A stretch of 35,317 bases of DNA from Planctomycetota bacterium (GCA_033763975.1 JANRJM010000015.1:1-35317), one strand, 5' to 3'; counted from the stretch's first letter, positions 16,835 to 25,453 are shown. Program-made: numbers and translations. The notes: a model not told the origin generated them from the letters alone.

Positions 16835-18571
16835 TCAGGGAGTTTCCGACGCGCTGGGCGGCACTAGCCCGGGCAGGGGATCCAGCAGCCCGTCGCGCGT
16901 CACGCGGAGCTGGTCGGTCTCGAGCAGGTAGTTCAGCACCGCGATCCGCAGGTTTGTGCGGGCACGATCGCGCTGGTTCTCTGCGGCGAGCAGGGCGTTC
17001 TCCGAATCGATGACGGCCTGCGCCCCGACGAGATCGGCGCGCAACTCCTGTCCACGCTTGCGCTTCCGGTTGATCTCCACCTGCTGCTCGGCGAGCGTCA
17101 GTTGGAACCGCGCCAGTTCGACATTGCGCAGCGACGACCGCACCCCCACCACCACCGTGTCGCGGAACTGCTGGTAGTCGCGGATCGCCTGCTCCAACTG
17201 GATGATCTCGGCCCGCACGCGCAGTCGCTCCTGCTCGCGGTCGAGCGGGAGGCCCAGCGTCGCGGAGACGTCGTAGCGGACGTCGTCGGGGCTGAAGGCC
17301 AGCGAGCCGACGTTCGCTTCGTCGTCGGTGGGCAGCGTGACGGTGCCCCGCAGGTTCAGGTCGGGGAGGAGGTCGTTGCGTGCGTTGGCGACCGCGCGCC
17401 GTTGATCGTCGAGGCGATCGCGGGCGTTCTGAAGGTCGAGGCGGAACTCGAGCGCGAGGCGCGACGCCTCGTCCAGGCCGATCTCGGGTTCGGGCAGGTT
17501 CAGCGTCTCGTCGCTCAGGGCGATGCGTTGGTCGGGGGGCAGGCCCAGGCGGATCTTGTATCGCTCGAGCGCGAGGACGAAGTTCTCGCGCAGCGACGCG
17601 AGCGACGCCTCGGCGGAGAGGACCTCGTTGTCGGCGATGCCCTTCTCGAAGGCCTCGACGCGCCCGGCCTCGACGCGGGCCGCCACGCGACGCGCATTGG
17701 CGCGCAGGCTCTCCAACTGGCGTTCCTGGTTGACGATGGTCGCGCGGATGTTCTGGAGTTCGAAGTAGTCGGAGGCGATGTCGAGCAGGTGGGCGCGCCG
17801 GAAGCGTTCGAACTCGCGGGCGGCGTACACCAGGTCGCGCTCGCGCTGGATGAGCGACTCACGCGCGACCTCGCCCGCGCCGCGGAGCAGGGGGATCTGC
17901 CCGCTCAGCACGATGGCCGACGACTGGGTGTAGCGCCCGCCGACGGTCTCGCGGAGTTGCTCGGTGGCGTCCCAGACCCAGGCCGCCTCGACCGAGCCGC
18001 CCGAGGGCAGGCGCTGGGTGGCGCGGAGCGAGTTGACGACGGAGAGGGCATGATCGAAGCGTCCGTCGTCGCCCGAGCCGTCGAGGCCCAGCGTGGTGTC
18101 GTTGAAGAAGCGCGGGCCCCAGAGGTGGCGTTCGACGAGGAGGGCGATCGCGGCGAGGATGTAGCGTTCCTGCTCGCCCAGGAACTGCGGGCCGCTGCGT
18201 TGCGCGGTGCGGAGCGCTTCGGACAGCGTGAGCACCTGGGCGTCGTCATGCTCGAGGCGCGAGTAGGCGTCGAGGCGGGCGCCGACATCGCGGGCTTCGT
18301 CGGCCGGGACGAACGAGAGTTCGGAGGCCGCCGGGTTGGAGGTCGGCGGATTCTTGGGGTTGGGCTGGCGAAGGTTGTCCAGGCGTGTGGAGATCGGGCG
18401 GGGATTTTCGGGTATTGTACGGACTGCATCGGACGTTCGCTGCGTGAGGCGAGCGATCTGATCGTCGACGGACATGGGGCCGGCGCGACAGCCGGCGAGC
18501 AGCACGAGGCCGAGAGCGGCGGATGTGCGGAGGACGTTCGATTTTTGCGAGGGGGAAATGTGGATGCTCAT
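16835..18571 (-). CDS. TolC-like outer membrane efflux lipoprotein
   Basis: A 578-residue outer-membrane channel component of the TolC/OprM family. The start at 18571 is supported by GAGG five bases upstream and by the lipoprotein signal ending in LAGC (Cys28), as in OprM/NodT. After a 70-residue Pro/Asn-rich stretch come two long helical repeats with the features of outer-membrane efflux proteins: LRAGAGEVARESL-type hairpin (LLRGAGEVARESLIQRERDL), coiled-coil arms such as LLDIASDYFELQNIRATIVN and LESLRANARRVAARVEAGRV, and the second repeat FQLTLAEQQVEINRKRKRGQEL to LLAAENQRDRARTNLRIAVLNYL. It is longer than E. coli TolC (about 470 residues). No membrane-fusion or RND pump gene is nearby, so its inner-membrane partner must be elsewhere. 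Confidence 0.9.
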   Translation of the reverse strand: MSIHISPSQKSNVLRTSAALGLVLLAGCRAGPMSVDDQIARLTQRTSDAVRTIPENPRPISTRLDNLRQPNPKNPPTSNPAASELSFVPADEARDVGARLDAYSRLEHDDAQVLTLSEALRTAQRSGPQFLGEQERYILAAIALLVERHLWGPRFFNDTTLGLDGSGDDGRFDHALSVVNSLRATQRLPSGGSVEAAWVWDATEQLRETVGGRYTQSSAIVLSGQIPLLRGAGEVARESLIQRERDLVYAAREFERFRRAHLLDIASDYFELQNIRATIVNQERQLESLRANARRVAARVEAGRVEAFEKGIADNEVLSAEASLASLRENFVLALERYKIRLGLPPDQRIALSDETLNLPEPEIGLDEASRLALEFRLDLQNARDRLDDQRRAVANARNDLLPDLNLRGTVTLPTDDEANVGSLAFSPDDVRYDVSATLGLPLDREQERLRVRAEIIQLEQAIRDYQQFRDTVVVGVRSSLRNVELARFQLTLAEQQVEINRKRKRGQELRADLVGAQAVIDSENALLAAENQRDRARTNLRIAVLNYLLETDQLRVTRDGLLDPLPGLVPPSASETP

Positions 18572-18741
18572 CAGCGCCTCTGCAAATTCCGGGCCTTCCC
18601 GACAGTGAGATACCGGACGGCACCCGATCTTTCGTTGCATCACGAACTTTGGCTTCCTATTGTTGCCCCCTTCACGGATGGAGGCTCCAGCCCTAGGTCG
18701 GGCGAATTTTAGTCGGAATCCGTTCGGGAGAAACCGGCCGC

Positions 18742-21474
18742 ATGCCTTCGATCACCCACGACGGGCGCAGCTTTCTCATTGAGGGACGCAGGATCTGGCT
18801 GGTGTCGGGTCGGGTTCCGTATGCCCGACTTCCGCGCGAGTCGTGGGCGGAGCGTATCCACGCCGCGAAGGCGATGGGGTTCAACACGGTCGAGGCGCCG
18901 GTGGTGTGGAGCCGGCACGAGCCGCGCCCGGGGAAGTTCACGTTCACGGGCGACGCGGACCTGCGGCATTTCGTGGACCTGGTGGGCAAGGCGGGGATGC
19001 ACTGCATCCTGGGCTTGGGGCCGTACATCGGGCCGACGTGGGACTTTGGTGGCTTTCCCGCGTGGCTGCGGGGCAACTACAACCTGCGGACGAACCACGC
19101 GCCGTTCCTCGAAGCGTGCTCGCGGTACATCACGGCGGTGTCGGACCAGGTGAAGGGCTGGCAGGTGACGGCCCCCGGCGGGGGCGGGCCCATCGTGCTA
19201 GTGCAGTGCGAGAGCGAGTGGACCTGCGGCAACGATCAGGCGGGCGCGGCGTACCTGGGCGAGTTGACGCGGTACATCCGCGAGGCGGGGATCAGCGTCC
19301 CCGTGATCAACTCGAACAACCTGTGGCTGAGCATCGAGGGCCAGGTCGACGGCTGGGCGGCGGAAGGGCCGATGCTGGGCACGATGCGTCAGCTCGCGTC
19401 GGTGCGCGCCGGGCAGCCCCGCGTCGTGATCGACTTCGCGACGGGGCGTCCGTCGTGCTGGGGGCGCGAGGAAGAGCGCGAGCCGGCGGCGTCGGTGCTC
19501 CGGCGCCTCGCGGAGATCTGCGTCGGCGGCGGGCAGTTCAACATCACGACGCTGTGCGCGGGCACGAACTTCGGCTTCGGGGGCGGGCGCCTGGCCGATG
19601 CGCCCGACGCGTTCGCCTCCGCGAGCGCGGCGGCGGGGTCGCTGCTGGACGAATCCGGGCGCCCTACCGGCGCGGCGCGCCACGTGCGCCGGCTGGCGCA
19701 CTTCGCGTCGCGGTTCGGGCGGGTGCTGTCGAATCTCGATCCGGCGTTCCTGCCGGTGTGCGCCGACCCGGGCGGGAGCACGAGCGGCGTGGTGCACGCG
19801 ACCGGGCCGCAGGGCGGCGTGGCGTTCGTGTTCGGCGATGAACCCGGGACGGCGAAGCCGCGCCAGCAGGAGGTGACGCTGCTGCTGGCGGACGGAACGA
19901 CGCTGCCGGTGCCGCTGATGTCGGACGGGGTGGCGTGGTGCCTGTTCGGCGTGAACGTGAGCCCGCGGGCGCGCCTGGACTATTCAAACTTGAGCGCGCT
20001 GGGCGGCGTGGGGCAGGTGCTCGTGCTGTTCGGGCCCGCGGGGTCGCGCGGGGCGATCTCGATCAACGGCTCGCCGCTGGAAGTGCCGGTGCCCGGCGAG
20101 GACGACGCGCCGACCATCGTGCAGCAGGACGGCCTGTGCCTGGTGGTGGTGAACGAGGAGCAGGTGGACGACACGCTCCTGCAGGACGACGGCGTGACGC
20201 TCCCGCGTCGCGCGGGCGGCGCGAAGGCGGCGGCGGGCAAGCCCGCCGCAAAGCAGGCGGGCGGACGCGAGCACATCGCGCCCGACGGGGTCCGTCGGAC
20301 GGTGCACCCGCCCGCGCCGGCGAGCGCGGGGCGGTCGGGGCGGGTCACGCTGTCGGCGTGGAGCGAACTGCGCCTGGACGACTACGTGGACGGATCGAGC
20401 GCGCGGTACGCCTCGATCCCGGCGCTGGGCGATCTGGGGAGCCTGGGCGCCCCCTACGGCTACGGGTGGTACCGCCTGACGTGGACGCAGGCGCGCGCGA
20501 CGCGGGTCACGGCGGCGTTCCCGCACGCGGGCGACCGGCTGCACCTGTTCTCGGAGGGACGGGCGCTGGGCGTGGCGGGCGTCGGCCCGGGCGCGAGCGG
20601 GCGGCTGGCGCTCTCGCTGGGGCGCGGGCAGCAGTCGCTGGTGGTGCTGGCCGACAACCTCGGGCGATTCTCGGAAGGCGCGCAGCTCGGCGAGGGGAAG
20701 GGGCTCATCGGGCCGGTGTACGCGGTGAGCCCGCTGCGCGTGCCGCCCCCGACGGTCGAGGCCGGCCCGCCGATCGACGTGCTGCGATACCGCTCGCCCC
20801 TGTGGGAAGTGAGCGAGGGGGACGTGACGAGCCCGGACCGCGTGACGTGGCGATTGACGCACCGGCGCAAGACGCCCGTGCTCATGACGATCGCGCACCC
20901 GCCGGCGGGCGCGCTGCTGCTCGCGGGGGGCGCGCCGATCGCGTACCTGGACCGCTCGGGCCCCACGCAGGTGGTCATCCAGCCCGAGGCCCTCGCGAAG
21001 AGCGCGACGGGCGTGCAGATCGCGCCGCTCGCGCACGGCCTGACCGACGCGCAGCGCCGCGAACTGACGTCGGGGGTGCGGTTCGAGGAGTGCGTGTCGA
21101 CGATCTTCGACGGCGCGGAGATCGCGTTCGCGAAGTGGGAGCCCGCGGACGGGGCGCTGTTCGCCCCCGCGAAGGAGCGGGCGGCGGGGCGCGGCTCGCC
21201 GGCGTGGGTGCGGGCGACCTTCAAGGCAGCCCCCGCGGACGGCGCGCTGGTGCTCGATCCCGTGGGCATGACCAAGGGGCAGGTGTACGTGAACGGGCGG
21301 CACCTCTCGCGGTACTTCGTGGGCGTGCCGGGCGGGAAGCGCGTGCCCGGGCAGGAGACGTACGTCATCCCCGCGTCGTGGCTCAAGGGCGACGGGCTGA
21401 ACGAACTGGTGCTGTTCGACGAGCACGGCTCGTCGCCGGCGAAGGTGCGGCTCGGCGCGGCCCGCGAAAGTTGA
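18742..21474 (+). CDS. Glycoside hydrolase family 35-like protein with altered catalytic residues
   Basis: A 910-residue beta-galactosidase-like protein. The N-terminal TIM barrel carries GH35 landmarks in order: WLVSGRVPYARLPRESW, FNTVEAPVVWSRHEPRPGKF, GLGPYIGPTWDFGGFPAWL, GPIVLVQCESEW and AGTNFGFGGGR. Two key spots differ. The acid/base motif ENE is E157-S158-E159, keeping the acid Glu. The nucleophile region, usually EFWxGWF, reads IDFATGRPSCWG with Asp231 at the Glu position. C-terminal jelly-roll domains (about 550-680 and 800-905; RLHLFSEGRALGVAG, GQVYVNGRHLSRYFVGVPGGK) match the sugar-binding parts of the family. No signal peptide is visible. GGGAG precedes the ATG by 11 bases. It may act slowly, on another linkage, or be a binding protein. 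Fold call strong, activity uncertain. Confidence 0.87.
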   Translation: MPSITHDGRSFLIEGRRIWLVSGRVPYARLPRESWAERIHAAKAMGFNTVEAPVVWSRHEPRPGKFTFTGDADLRHFVDLVGKAGMHCILGLGPYIGPTWDFGGFPAWLRGNYNLRTNHAPFLEACSRYITAVSDQVKGWQVTAPGGGGPIVLVQCESEWTCGNDQAGAAYLGELTRYIREAGISVPVINSNNLWLSIEGQVDGWAAEGPMLGTMRQLASVRAGQPRVVIDFATGRPSCWGREEEREPAASVLRRLAEICVGGGQFNITTLCAGTNFGFGGGRLADAPDAFASASAAAGSLLDESGRPTGAARHVRRLAHFASRFGRVLSNLDPAFLPVCADPGGSTSGVVHATGPQGGVAFVFGDEPGTAKPRQQEVTLLLADGTTLPVPLMSDGVAWCLFGVNVSPRARLDYSNLSALGGVGQVLVLFGPAGSRGAISINGSPLEVPVPGEDDAPTIVQQDGLCLVVVNEEQVDDTLLQDDGVTLPRRAGGAKAAAGKPAAKQAGGREHIAPDGVRRTVHPPAPASAGRSGRVTLSAWSELRLDDYVDGSSARYASIPALGDLGSLGAPYGYGWYRLTWTQARATRVTAAFPHAGDRLHLFSEGRALGVAGVGPGASGRLALSLGRGQQSLVVLADNLGRFSEGAQLGEGKGLIGPVYAVSPLRVPPPTVEAGPPIDVLRYRSPLWEVSEGDVTSPDRVTWRLTHRRKTPVLMTIAHPPAGALLLAGGAPIAYLDRSGPTQVVIQPEALAKSATGVQIAPLAHGLTDAQRRELTSGVRFEECVSTIFDGAEIAFAKWEPADGALFAPAKERAAGRGSPAWVRATFKAAPADGALVLDPVGMTKGQVYVNGRHLSRYFVGVPGGKRVPGQETYVIPASWLKGDGLNELVLFDEHGSSPAKVRLGAARES

Positions 21475-21512
21475 ACGCGGGCGCATGGGCCGGACCCCTC
21501 CTAGGGTGGGCC

Positions 21513-22064
21513 ATGGCCGACGCACCCAGAACAGTTTCGCCGCTGTGGCAGGAGGCTTCGCACTTCGCGCAGCGGGCGCACCGGCACCAGCTCCGCAAGG
21601 ACGGGCGCACGCCCTACGCCTCGCACGTCACGCGCGTGGCGCTCACCGTCGCGGTGGTCTTCGGGTGCACCGACGAGACGGTGCTGGCGGCGGCCCTGCT
21701 GCACGACACCATCGAGGACACCACGACCGACTTCGAGGACATCGAGGAGCGCTTCGGCGCCGAGGTCGCGAAGATCGTGGCGAACCTGACGAACCTCGCG
21801 ATGCTGCCCGAGGCGCAGCGCGAGGAGGAGTACTTCGGGCGCCTGCGCGCGTCGTGCTGGCGGACGAAGCTCGTCAAGCTGGCCGACGCGTACGACAACG
21901 TGTCGGACGTCGAGTCCTTCCCGCACGACGAGCAGGCGACGCGCCGGCACAAGACGCGCGAGAAGGCGCGCCGGGCGCTGGAGGTCGCGGAGCCCGAGGC
22001 GTCGGACCACGCGATCGTCTCGAAGGCGGCGGCGGTGCTGCGGGGCGCGCTGGGCGAGCGCTAG
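21513..22064 (+). CDS. Small alarmone hydrolase-like HD-domain protein
   Basis: A 183-residue HD-domain protein close in length and motif order to Mesh1-type ppGpp hydrolases, which remove the 3'-pyrophosphate from (p)ppGpp. Seen: RKDGRTPYASHVTRVA with His38, ALLHDTIEDTTT with His64-Asp65 and Glu68-Asp69, FGAEVAKIVANLTNL, and KLVKLADAYDNVSDV with Asp125 and Asn129. These are the metal- and substrate-binding residues of the SpoT hydrolase domain; there is no synthetase domain. In SpoT the last motif is ADRLHN, here ADAYDN. Upstream in frame the reading frame runs through antisense-like Arg/Ala/Gly-rich sequence, so ATG 21513 (38 bases after the GH35 gene) is the start. It overlaps the next gene tail-to-tail by a shared CTAG. 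A nucleotide pyrophosphatase of other specificity is possible. Confidence 0.85.
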   Translation: MADAPRTVSPLWQEASHFAQRAHRHQLRKDGRTPYASHVTRVALTVAVVFGCTDETVLAAALLHDTIEDTTTDFEDIEERFGAEVAKIVANLTNLAMLPEAQREEEYFGRLRASCWRTKLVKLADAYDNVSDVESFPHDEQATRRHKTREKARRALEVAEPEASDHAIVSKAAAVLRGALGER

Positions 22065-23104
22065 CGGACGATCTTGCGGCGTTGGCGCGCGAGTTCGTCG
22101 AGCTTGGCGCGCATCGCGTTCAGGGTGGCGCGCTCGTTCATGAGCACGCGGAGCAGCGCCTCACGCCGTGCGGGGTTGCGCTCGTTTGTCAGGGCCCGAT
22201 CGCGCTGGCGTACGTTGTTGTCCAACTGGAGGATCTGGGCGCGAAGGGCGTCGAGCTCCGGATCGCCCGTGCCGGAGCGCGGGATGAGGAACTCCTGCTC
22301 GGCGTGGCTGACGGGGCGGCCTGCCCCGCCGGGGGCGAGGCGGGCCGCGGGCGGCTGGACCGCGACGGGCGCCCGGTCGGCCCGGCGCGAGATGGCGGCG
22401 AACCGCTCCGGAGTCATGCCCGTGTCGAGCACCTCTGGCGCGGGCGGCGCGCGGCGGGCGGCGCGGATGGCCCACGCGGCGGCCAGCGTGTCGTCGTCGG
22501 GGCTCGCGGCGTTCTGCAGGTCGACGAAGCGTCCCAGGCGCAGCGTGACGGCCCGCACCTCGCCCTGTCGGGCGATCTCGACGGTCACTTCGTCGCCCGG
22601 GTCGTGGGACAGGATGATCGCGCGCGCGTCGTTGGTGACCCGCACGGGAAGCCCGTCCATCGCGCGGATGATGTCGCCCGCGCGGAGTTCACGCGCGGCG
22701 TCGAACCCGGCGACGGTGGCGGAGAGCTCCACCCCCTGCGGGCTCGAAAAGCCGGAGAACGACACGCCCATCGCGCCGCGGGGTTCCATCCGGAAGCGGG
22801 AGAACGCGAGCGCGTCCAGACGGGTGCGCTGCTCGGGCGAGAGATCGGCGCGGGCGAGGGCCCGCTCGATGAGGGGCAGGTCGGCCTCGACGATGATGTC
22901 GCGGGCGGCGGTGTCGCGGGTCGAGAGATCGTCGGCGTCGAGCGCGGCGACCCGCTCGGCCAGCCACTCGTCGGAGCGGTCGCCCTCCGAGGCCGACGAC
23001 GGCAGGGCGCGCGGGTTCAGCAGCACCGGCGGGATAGCGCCCGCGGCGGCGCCCGACAGGCACAGGGCGAGCACGGCGATCACCTGCGCGGGACGTCCCA
23101 GCAT
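22061..23104 (-). CDS. Secreted PDZ-domain protein
   Basis: A 347-residue exported protein. The start is ATG 23104, with GGGAGG six bases upstream. The signal peptide is MLGRPAQVIAVLALCLSGAAAGA (cleavage near residue 23). About residues 25-100 are helical. A PDZ domain follows at about 105-200: GAMGVSFSGFSSPQGVELSATVAG, ELRAGDIIRAMDGLPV, DEVTVEIARQGEVRAVTLRLG. The C-terminus (about 260-345) is a highly charged predicted coiled coil (DALRAQILQLDNNVRQRDRAL). No protease or other catalytic domain is attached, so it is likely a binding or scaffold protein of the envelope. It is third in a minus-strand row after secG and yicC (46 bases from yicC). Its stop overlaps that of the facing alarmone-hydrolase gene. 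Confidence 0.85.
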   Translation of the reverse strand: MLGRPAQVIAVLALCLSGAAAGAIPPVLLNPRALPSSASEGDRSDEWLAERVAALDADDLSTRDTAARDIIVEADLPLIERALARADLSPEQRTRLDALAFSRFRMEPRGAMGVSFSGFSSPQGVELSATVAGFDAARELRAGDIIRAMDGLPVRVTNDARAIILSHDPGDEVTVEIARQGEVRAVTLRLGRFVDLQNAASPDDDTLAAAWAIRAARRAPPAPEVLDTGMTPERFAAISRRADRAPVAVQPPAARLAPGGAGRPVSHAEQEFLIPRSGTGDPELDALRAQILQLDNNVRQRDRALTNERNPARREALLRVLMNERATLNAMRAKLDELARQRRKIVR

Positions 23105-23150
23105 GCAGCACCTCCCACCCGGCACCCGAGGCGACAGCGGGACTGTATCC

Positions 23151-24032
23151 CTACTCCAGGTTCTGCGACTGCTCCTTGATGCGGTCGATGGCGCCCTTGA
23201 TGTCGACGGTCGCCTTGGAGATGGCGGCGTCGGGGCTCTTGCTGGCGATGGTGTTCGCCTCGCGGAGCATCTCCTGGGCGAGGAAGTCCAGCGTGCGCCC
23301 GATGGGGCGGGCGTTGGAGCCCTGCAGGAGGTCGCGGAACTGGTCGAGGTGGGCCGAGAGACGCTTGATCTCCTCGGCGATGTCGGTCCGCTCGGCGTAG
23401 ACGGCGATCTCGCGGATGAGGTCGGCGGGCTGGAGGGACAGGCCGGCCTCCTTGATGAGCGCGTCGATCCGCTGGCGCAGGCGCGACTCGTAGTCGGCGA
23501 TGACGCCAGGGGCGCGGGCGCTCACGACGCCCAGGCGATCGGCGATGAAGTCCAGGTGCGCGCTGATGTCGGCGACCAGCACGCGCCCCTCGCGCTCGCG
23601 CATTTCCATCAGGCGATCGCAGGCGCGGTCGAGCAGGGGGAGGAAGGCGTCGCGCGCGCGGGCGAGCGTGTCTTCCTCGGACGCGGGGGGCTGGAGCACG
23701 CCGGGGAGGGTGAGGAGCGCCCCGATGTCGAACGCGGCGTTGTCGAGCGTGACGCCACGCAACTGCTCGACGTAGCGGGCGAGGGCCTTGGTGTTGATCT
23801 CGTAGGCGGCCTGCTCGGAGGCGTCGGCGCAGCGGGCGCTGACCGTCACCGTGCCGCGGGCGATGCGCTCGCGCAGGCGCGACTCGAACTCGGCCTCGAG
23901 GCCCTGGAAGGCCTCGGCGAGGCGGATGGTCGCCTTGAAGTACTTGTTGTTGAGGGAGCGGACTTCGAGGAAGTAATGGACGCCCTCGGCGGTGGTCGAG
24001 GCGTCCCCGTAGCCGGTCATGCTTCGGACCAC
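23151..24032 (-). CDS. yicC: YicC/YloC-family endoribonuclease
   Basis: A 293-residue YicC-family protein, now known in other bacteria as an endoribonuclease of mRNA turnover. The family N-terminus MxRSMTGYG, the SLNNKYF motif, and the conserved C-terminal block GRTLDFLAQEMLREANTIASKS with SKATVDIKGAIDRIKEQSQNLE at the end are all present. I chose GTG 24032 (giving MVRSMTGYG) over ATG 24020 because family members usually begin MIRSMTG and because GGAG sits six bases before the GTG. Only 16 bases separate it from the secG stop, with its ribosome binding site in that gap, so the two are cotranscribed. Length and motifs are normal for the family. Confidence 0.94.
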   Translation of the reverse strand: MVRSMTGYGDASTTAEGVHYFLEVRSLNNKYFKATIRLAEAFQGLEAEFESRLRERIARGTVTVSARCADASEQAAYEINTKALARYVEQLRGVTLDNAAFDIGALLTLPGVLQPPASEEDTLARARDAFLPLLDRACDRLMEMREREGRVLVADISAHLDFIADRLGVVSARAPGVIADYESRLRQRIDALIKEAGLSLQPADLIREIAVYAERTDIAEEIKRLSAHLDQFRDLLQGSNARPIGRTLDFLAQEMLREANTIASKSPDAAISKATVDIKGAIDRIKEQSQNLE

Positions 24033-24048
24033 GAGGTTCTCCGGAAGG

Positions 24049-24561
24049 TCAACGCCCGGGGGGCGTCTGCGGCGTGGGTGAAGGTGGTGTCGGGGTCGGC
24101 GCGGGAGCCTCGCCGGTGGCGGGGGCCGCGGGGGGCGTGTCCCCCGTGGCGGGCGGCGGCGCATCGCCCGCCGGGGGCGGGGTGGTCGCCGGCGTGCCGC
24201 CGGTGGCGGGGGCTTCGCCCGTGGCGGGCGCCGCGGCGCCGTCGGCGGAGCCCGCCTCGGACGTTGTCTCCTGCGGGCGCTGGGCCTGGATGAGCCCCTT
24301 GGAGGCGAAGTTCAGCGTGACCGCGAAGACGATGTACGCGATGAACATGATGAGCGTGAAGACGGTGAGCGCGTCGCCGGTCTTGGCGCCGAAGGCGGTC
24401 TGCCCGGAGCCGGCGCCCCCGCCGCCGAAGGCGCTGGCGAGCCCGCCTCCCTGGGGCTTCTGGATGAGCACCGTGAGGACGAGCATGACGCAAATGATGA
24501 GGAAGACGATCGCGAGGACCGCGAACGCCCACCACGACCAGCCCAGGGTGAGGATCGGCAT
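24049..24561 (-). CDS. secG: Protein translocase subunit SecG with long Pro/Ala/Thr tail
   Basis: A 170-residue SecG, the small SecYEG subunit that aids protein export. The first 80 residues are the family: helix 1 about residues 9-33 (SWWAFAVLAIVFLIICVMLVLTVL), the signature IQKPQGGGLASAFGGGG with a glycine-rich cytoplasmic loop, GAKTGDALTVFT, and helix 2 about 65-85. E. coli SecG ends near residue 110. Here an extra tail of about 80 residues (approximately 90-170) is nearly all Pro, Ala, Thr and Gly, made of repeats of PATGEAP and PATGDTPP. Such tails are low-complexity and probably disordered. It is the first gene of the secG-yicC-PDZ row. A 195-base spacer separates it from a divergent gene. 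Confidence 0.93.
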   Translation of the reverse strand: MPILTLGWSWWAFAVLAIVFLIICVMLVLTVLIQKPQGGGLASAFGGGGAGSGQTAFGAKTGDALTVFTLIMFIAYIVFAVTLNFASKGLIQAQRPQETTSEAGSADGAAAPATGEAPATGGTPATTPPPAGDAPPPATGDTPPAAPATGEAPAPTPTPPSPTPQTPPGR

Positions 24562-24756
24562 GGAACGGAAGACCTTTCGGGACAACGCCGCGGTGCGACG
24601 CGGGGGAGAAGGGTAGCGCGTCGGGCGGGGCGGCGTGTTCCCGGGCGTCGAGAAGATCGTGCGGGGTGCTTGCGGCGCTTGGCGTAAAGCGTGAATGGCA
24701 GCCGGGGCTTGTCTTTTGCGCGCGCGGGTGTAGTCTCCATGGCGAAGGAGCGCCAC

Positions 24757-25437
24757 ATGACGAAACTCTTTGCCGGCACGGCGTTTATGTGTGTGTTCAC
24801 AAGTCTCGCCTGCGGGAGCGTCACGTTCTCGGACGGTACCTTTGCGCCTTCCACGTGGGGTCAGGAACTCGTGACCGTGGGGCCGGGCGGCACCTCGGCG
24901 GCGTCGCAGGTCTCGACGGGGAACCCCGGGTTCGCACGCCGCGTGCAGAACACCGTGGAAGGCGGGGGGACGGTGTACGCCTTCAGCCGCTTCGGCACCG
25001 ACCAGGCGACGCGGTACAACGCGTCGACGCAGGGCGCGATCCTGACAGTGGATTTCTCGATCGATCACCGGTTTGTCGAGGGGGTCGGCGGGGACGGGCA
25101 GGCAGTGCGTCTGGGCGCCAAACAGGGGCAGACGGTGTACGCCGCGGGATATGAGGTGACCGGTTCGTCGGGCTTGTGGGGCACGACGACATTTACGGGG
25201 TTGACGGCGGCGGACTTCTCGGCGCCGGGAGGCGGCGGGACGATCGACTTCAGCGCCACGGGCGCGCCGATCCGGTTCGGGTTCATCGCGGTGAACAGTT
25301 CGACCGGTCCGACCTATCTCAACACGGTCGACTATGACAACTTTTTCGTGCGGGTGAACAGCGTGCCGGGGCCCGGGGTGGGTGTGTGCGGTCTGGCGGG
25401 GCTGGTGGCGGCGGGCGTGCGCCGGCGCCGGGCCTGA
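24757..25437 (+). CDS. Secreted protein with C-terminal PEP-CTERM-like sorting tail
   Basis: A 226-residue exported protein. ATG 24757 is chosen because AAGGAG lies six bases upstream and it gives a proper signal peptide (MTKLFAGTAFMCVFTSLACGS, cleavage near residue 20). The mature part is beta-rich with many Gly, Thr and Ser and aromatic patches (TYLNTVDYDNFFVRVNS). The C-terminus reads VPGPG, a short hydrophobic stretch (CGLAGLVAAGV) and an Arg cluster (RRRR). That tripartite tail matches exosortase/PEP-CTERM sorting signals, with PGP in place of PEP, as I recall being common in Phycisphaerae. No exosortase gene is in the window. The domain itself is not one I recognise. Expected fate: export, tail removal and release or attachment at the cell surface. 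Confidence 0.8.
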   Translation: MTKLFAGTAFMCVFTSLACGSVTFSDGTFAPSTWGQELVTVGPGGTSAASQVSTGNPGFARRVQNTVEGGGTVYAFSRFGTDQATRYNASTQGAILTVDFSIDHRFVEGVGGDGQAVRLGAKQGQTVYAAGYEVTGSSGLWGTTTFTGLTAADFSAPGGGGTIDFSATGAPIRFGFIAVNSSTGPTYLNTVDYDNFFVRVNSVPGPGVGVCGLAGLVAAGVRRRRA

Positions 25438-25441
25438 ATCT

Positions 25442-25453
25442 GTCACGGGTGAC
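25442..25453. promoter_or_regulatory. Palindrome 1 upstream of msrBA, candidate operator
   Basis: GTCACGGGTGAC is a perfect inverted repeat with a two-base centre, starting five bases after the stop codon of the upstream gene. Its core TCACGGGTGA differs by one base from the second palindrome at 25557. Both share TCAC-S-GGTGA, which suggests one DNA-binding protein. It could alternatively form a weak hairpin in the upstream mRNA. Confidence 0.4.

Noticed and set aside
18630-18670. Possible promoter TTGCAT, 17 bases, TATTGT upstream of the GH35-like gene
   Set aside because: It matches the sigma-70 consensus in only 3 and 4 of 6 bases, and this lineage's promoter pattern is unknown to me. The region is AT-rich enough to give such matches by chance.
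19935-21512. Long plus-strand frame upstream of the alarmone hydrolase
   Set aside because: It runs through the GH35-like gene in another frame, with Arg/Ala/Gly-rich shadow composition. The hydrolase starts at 21513.
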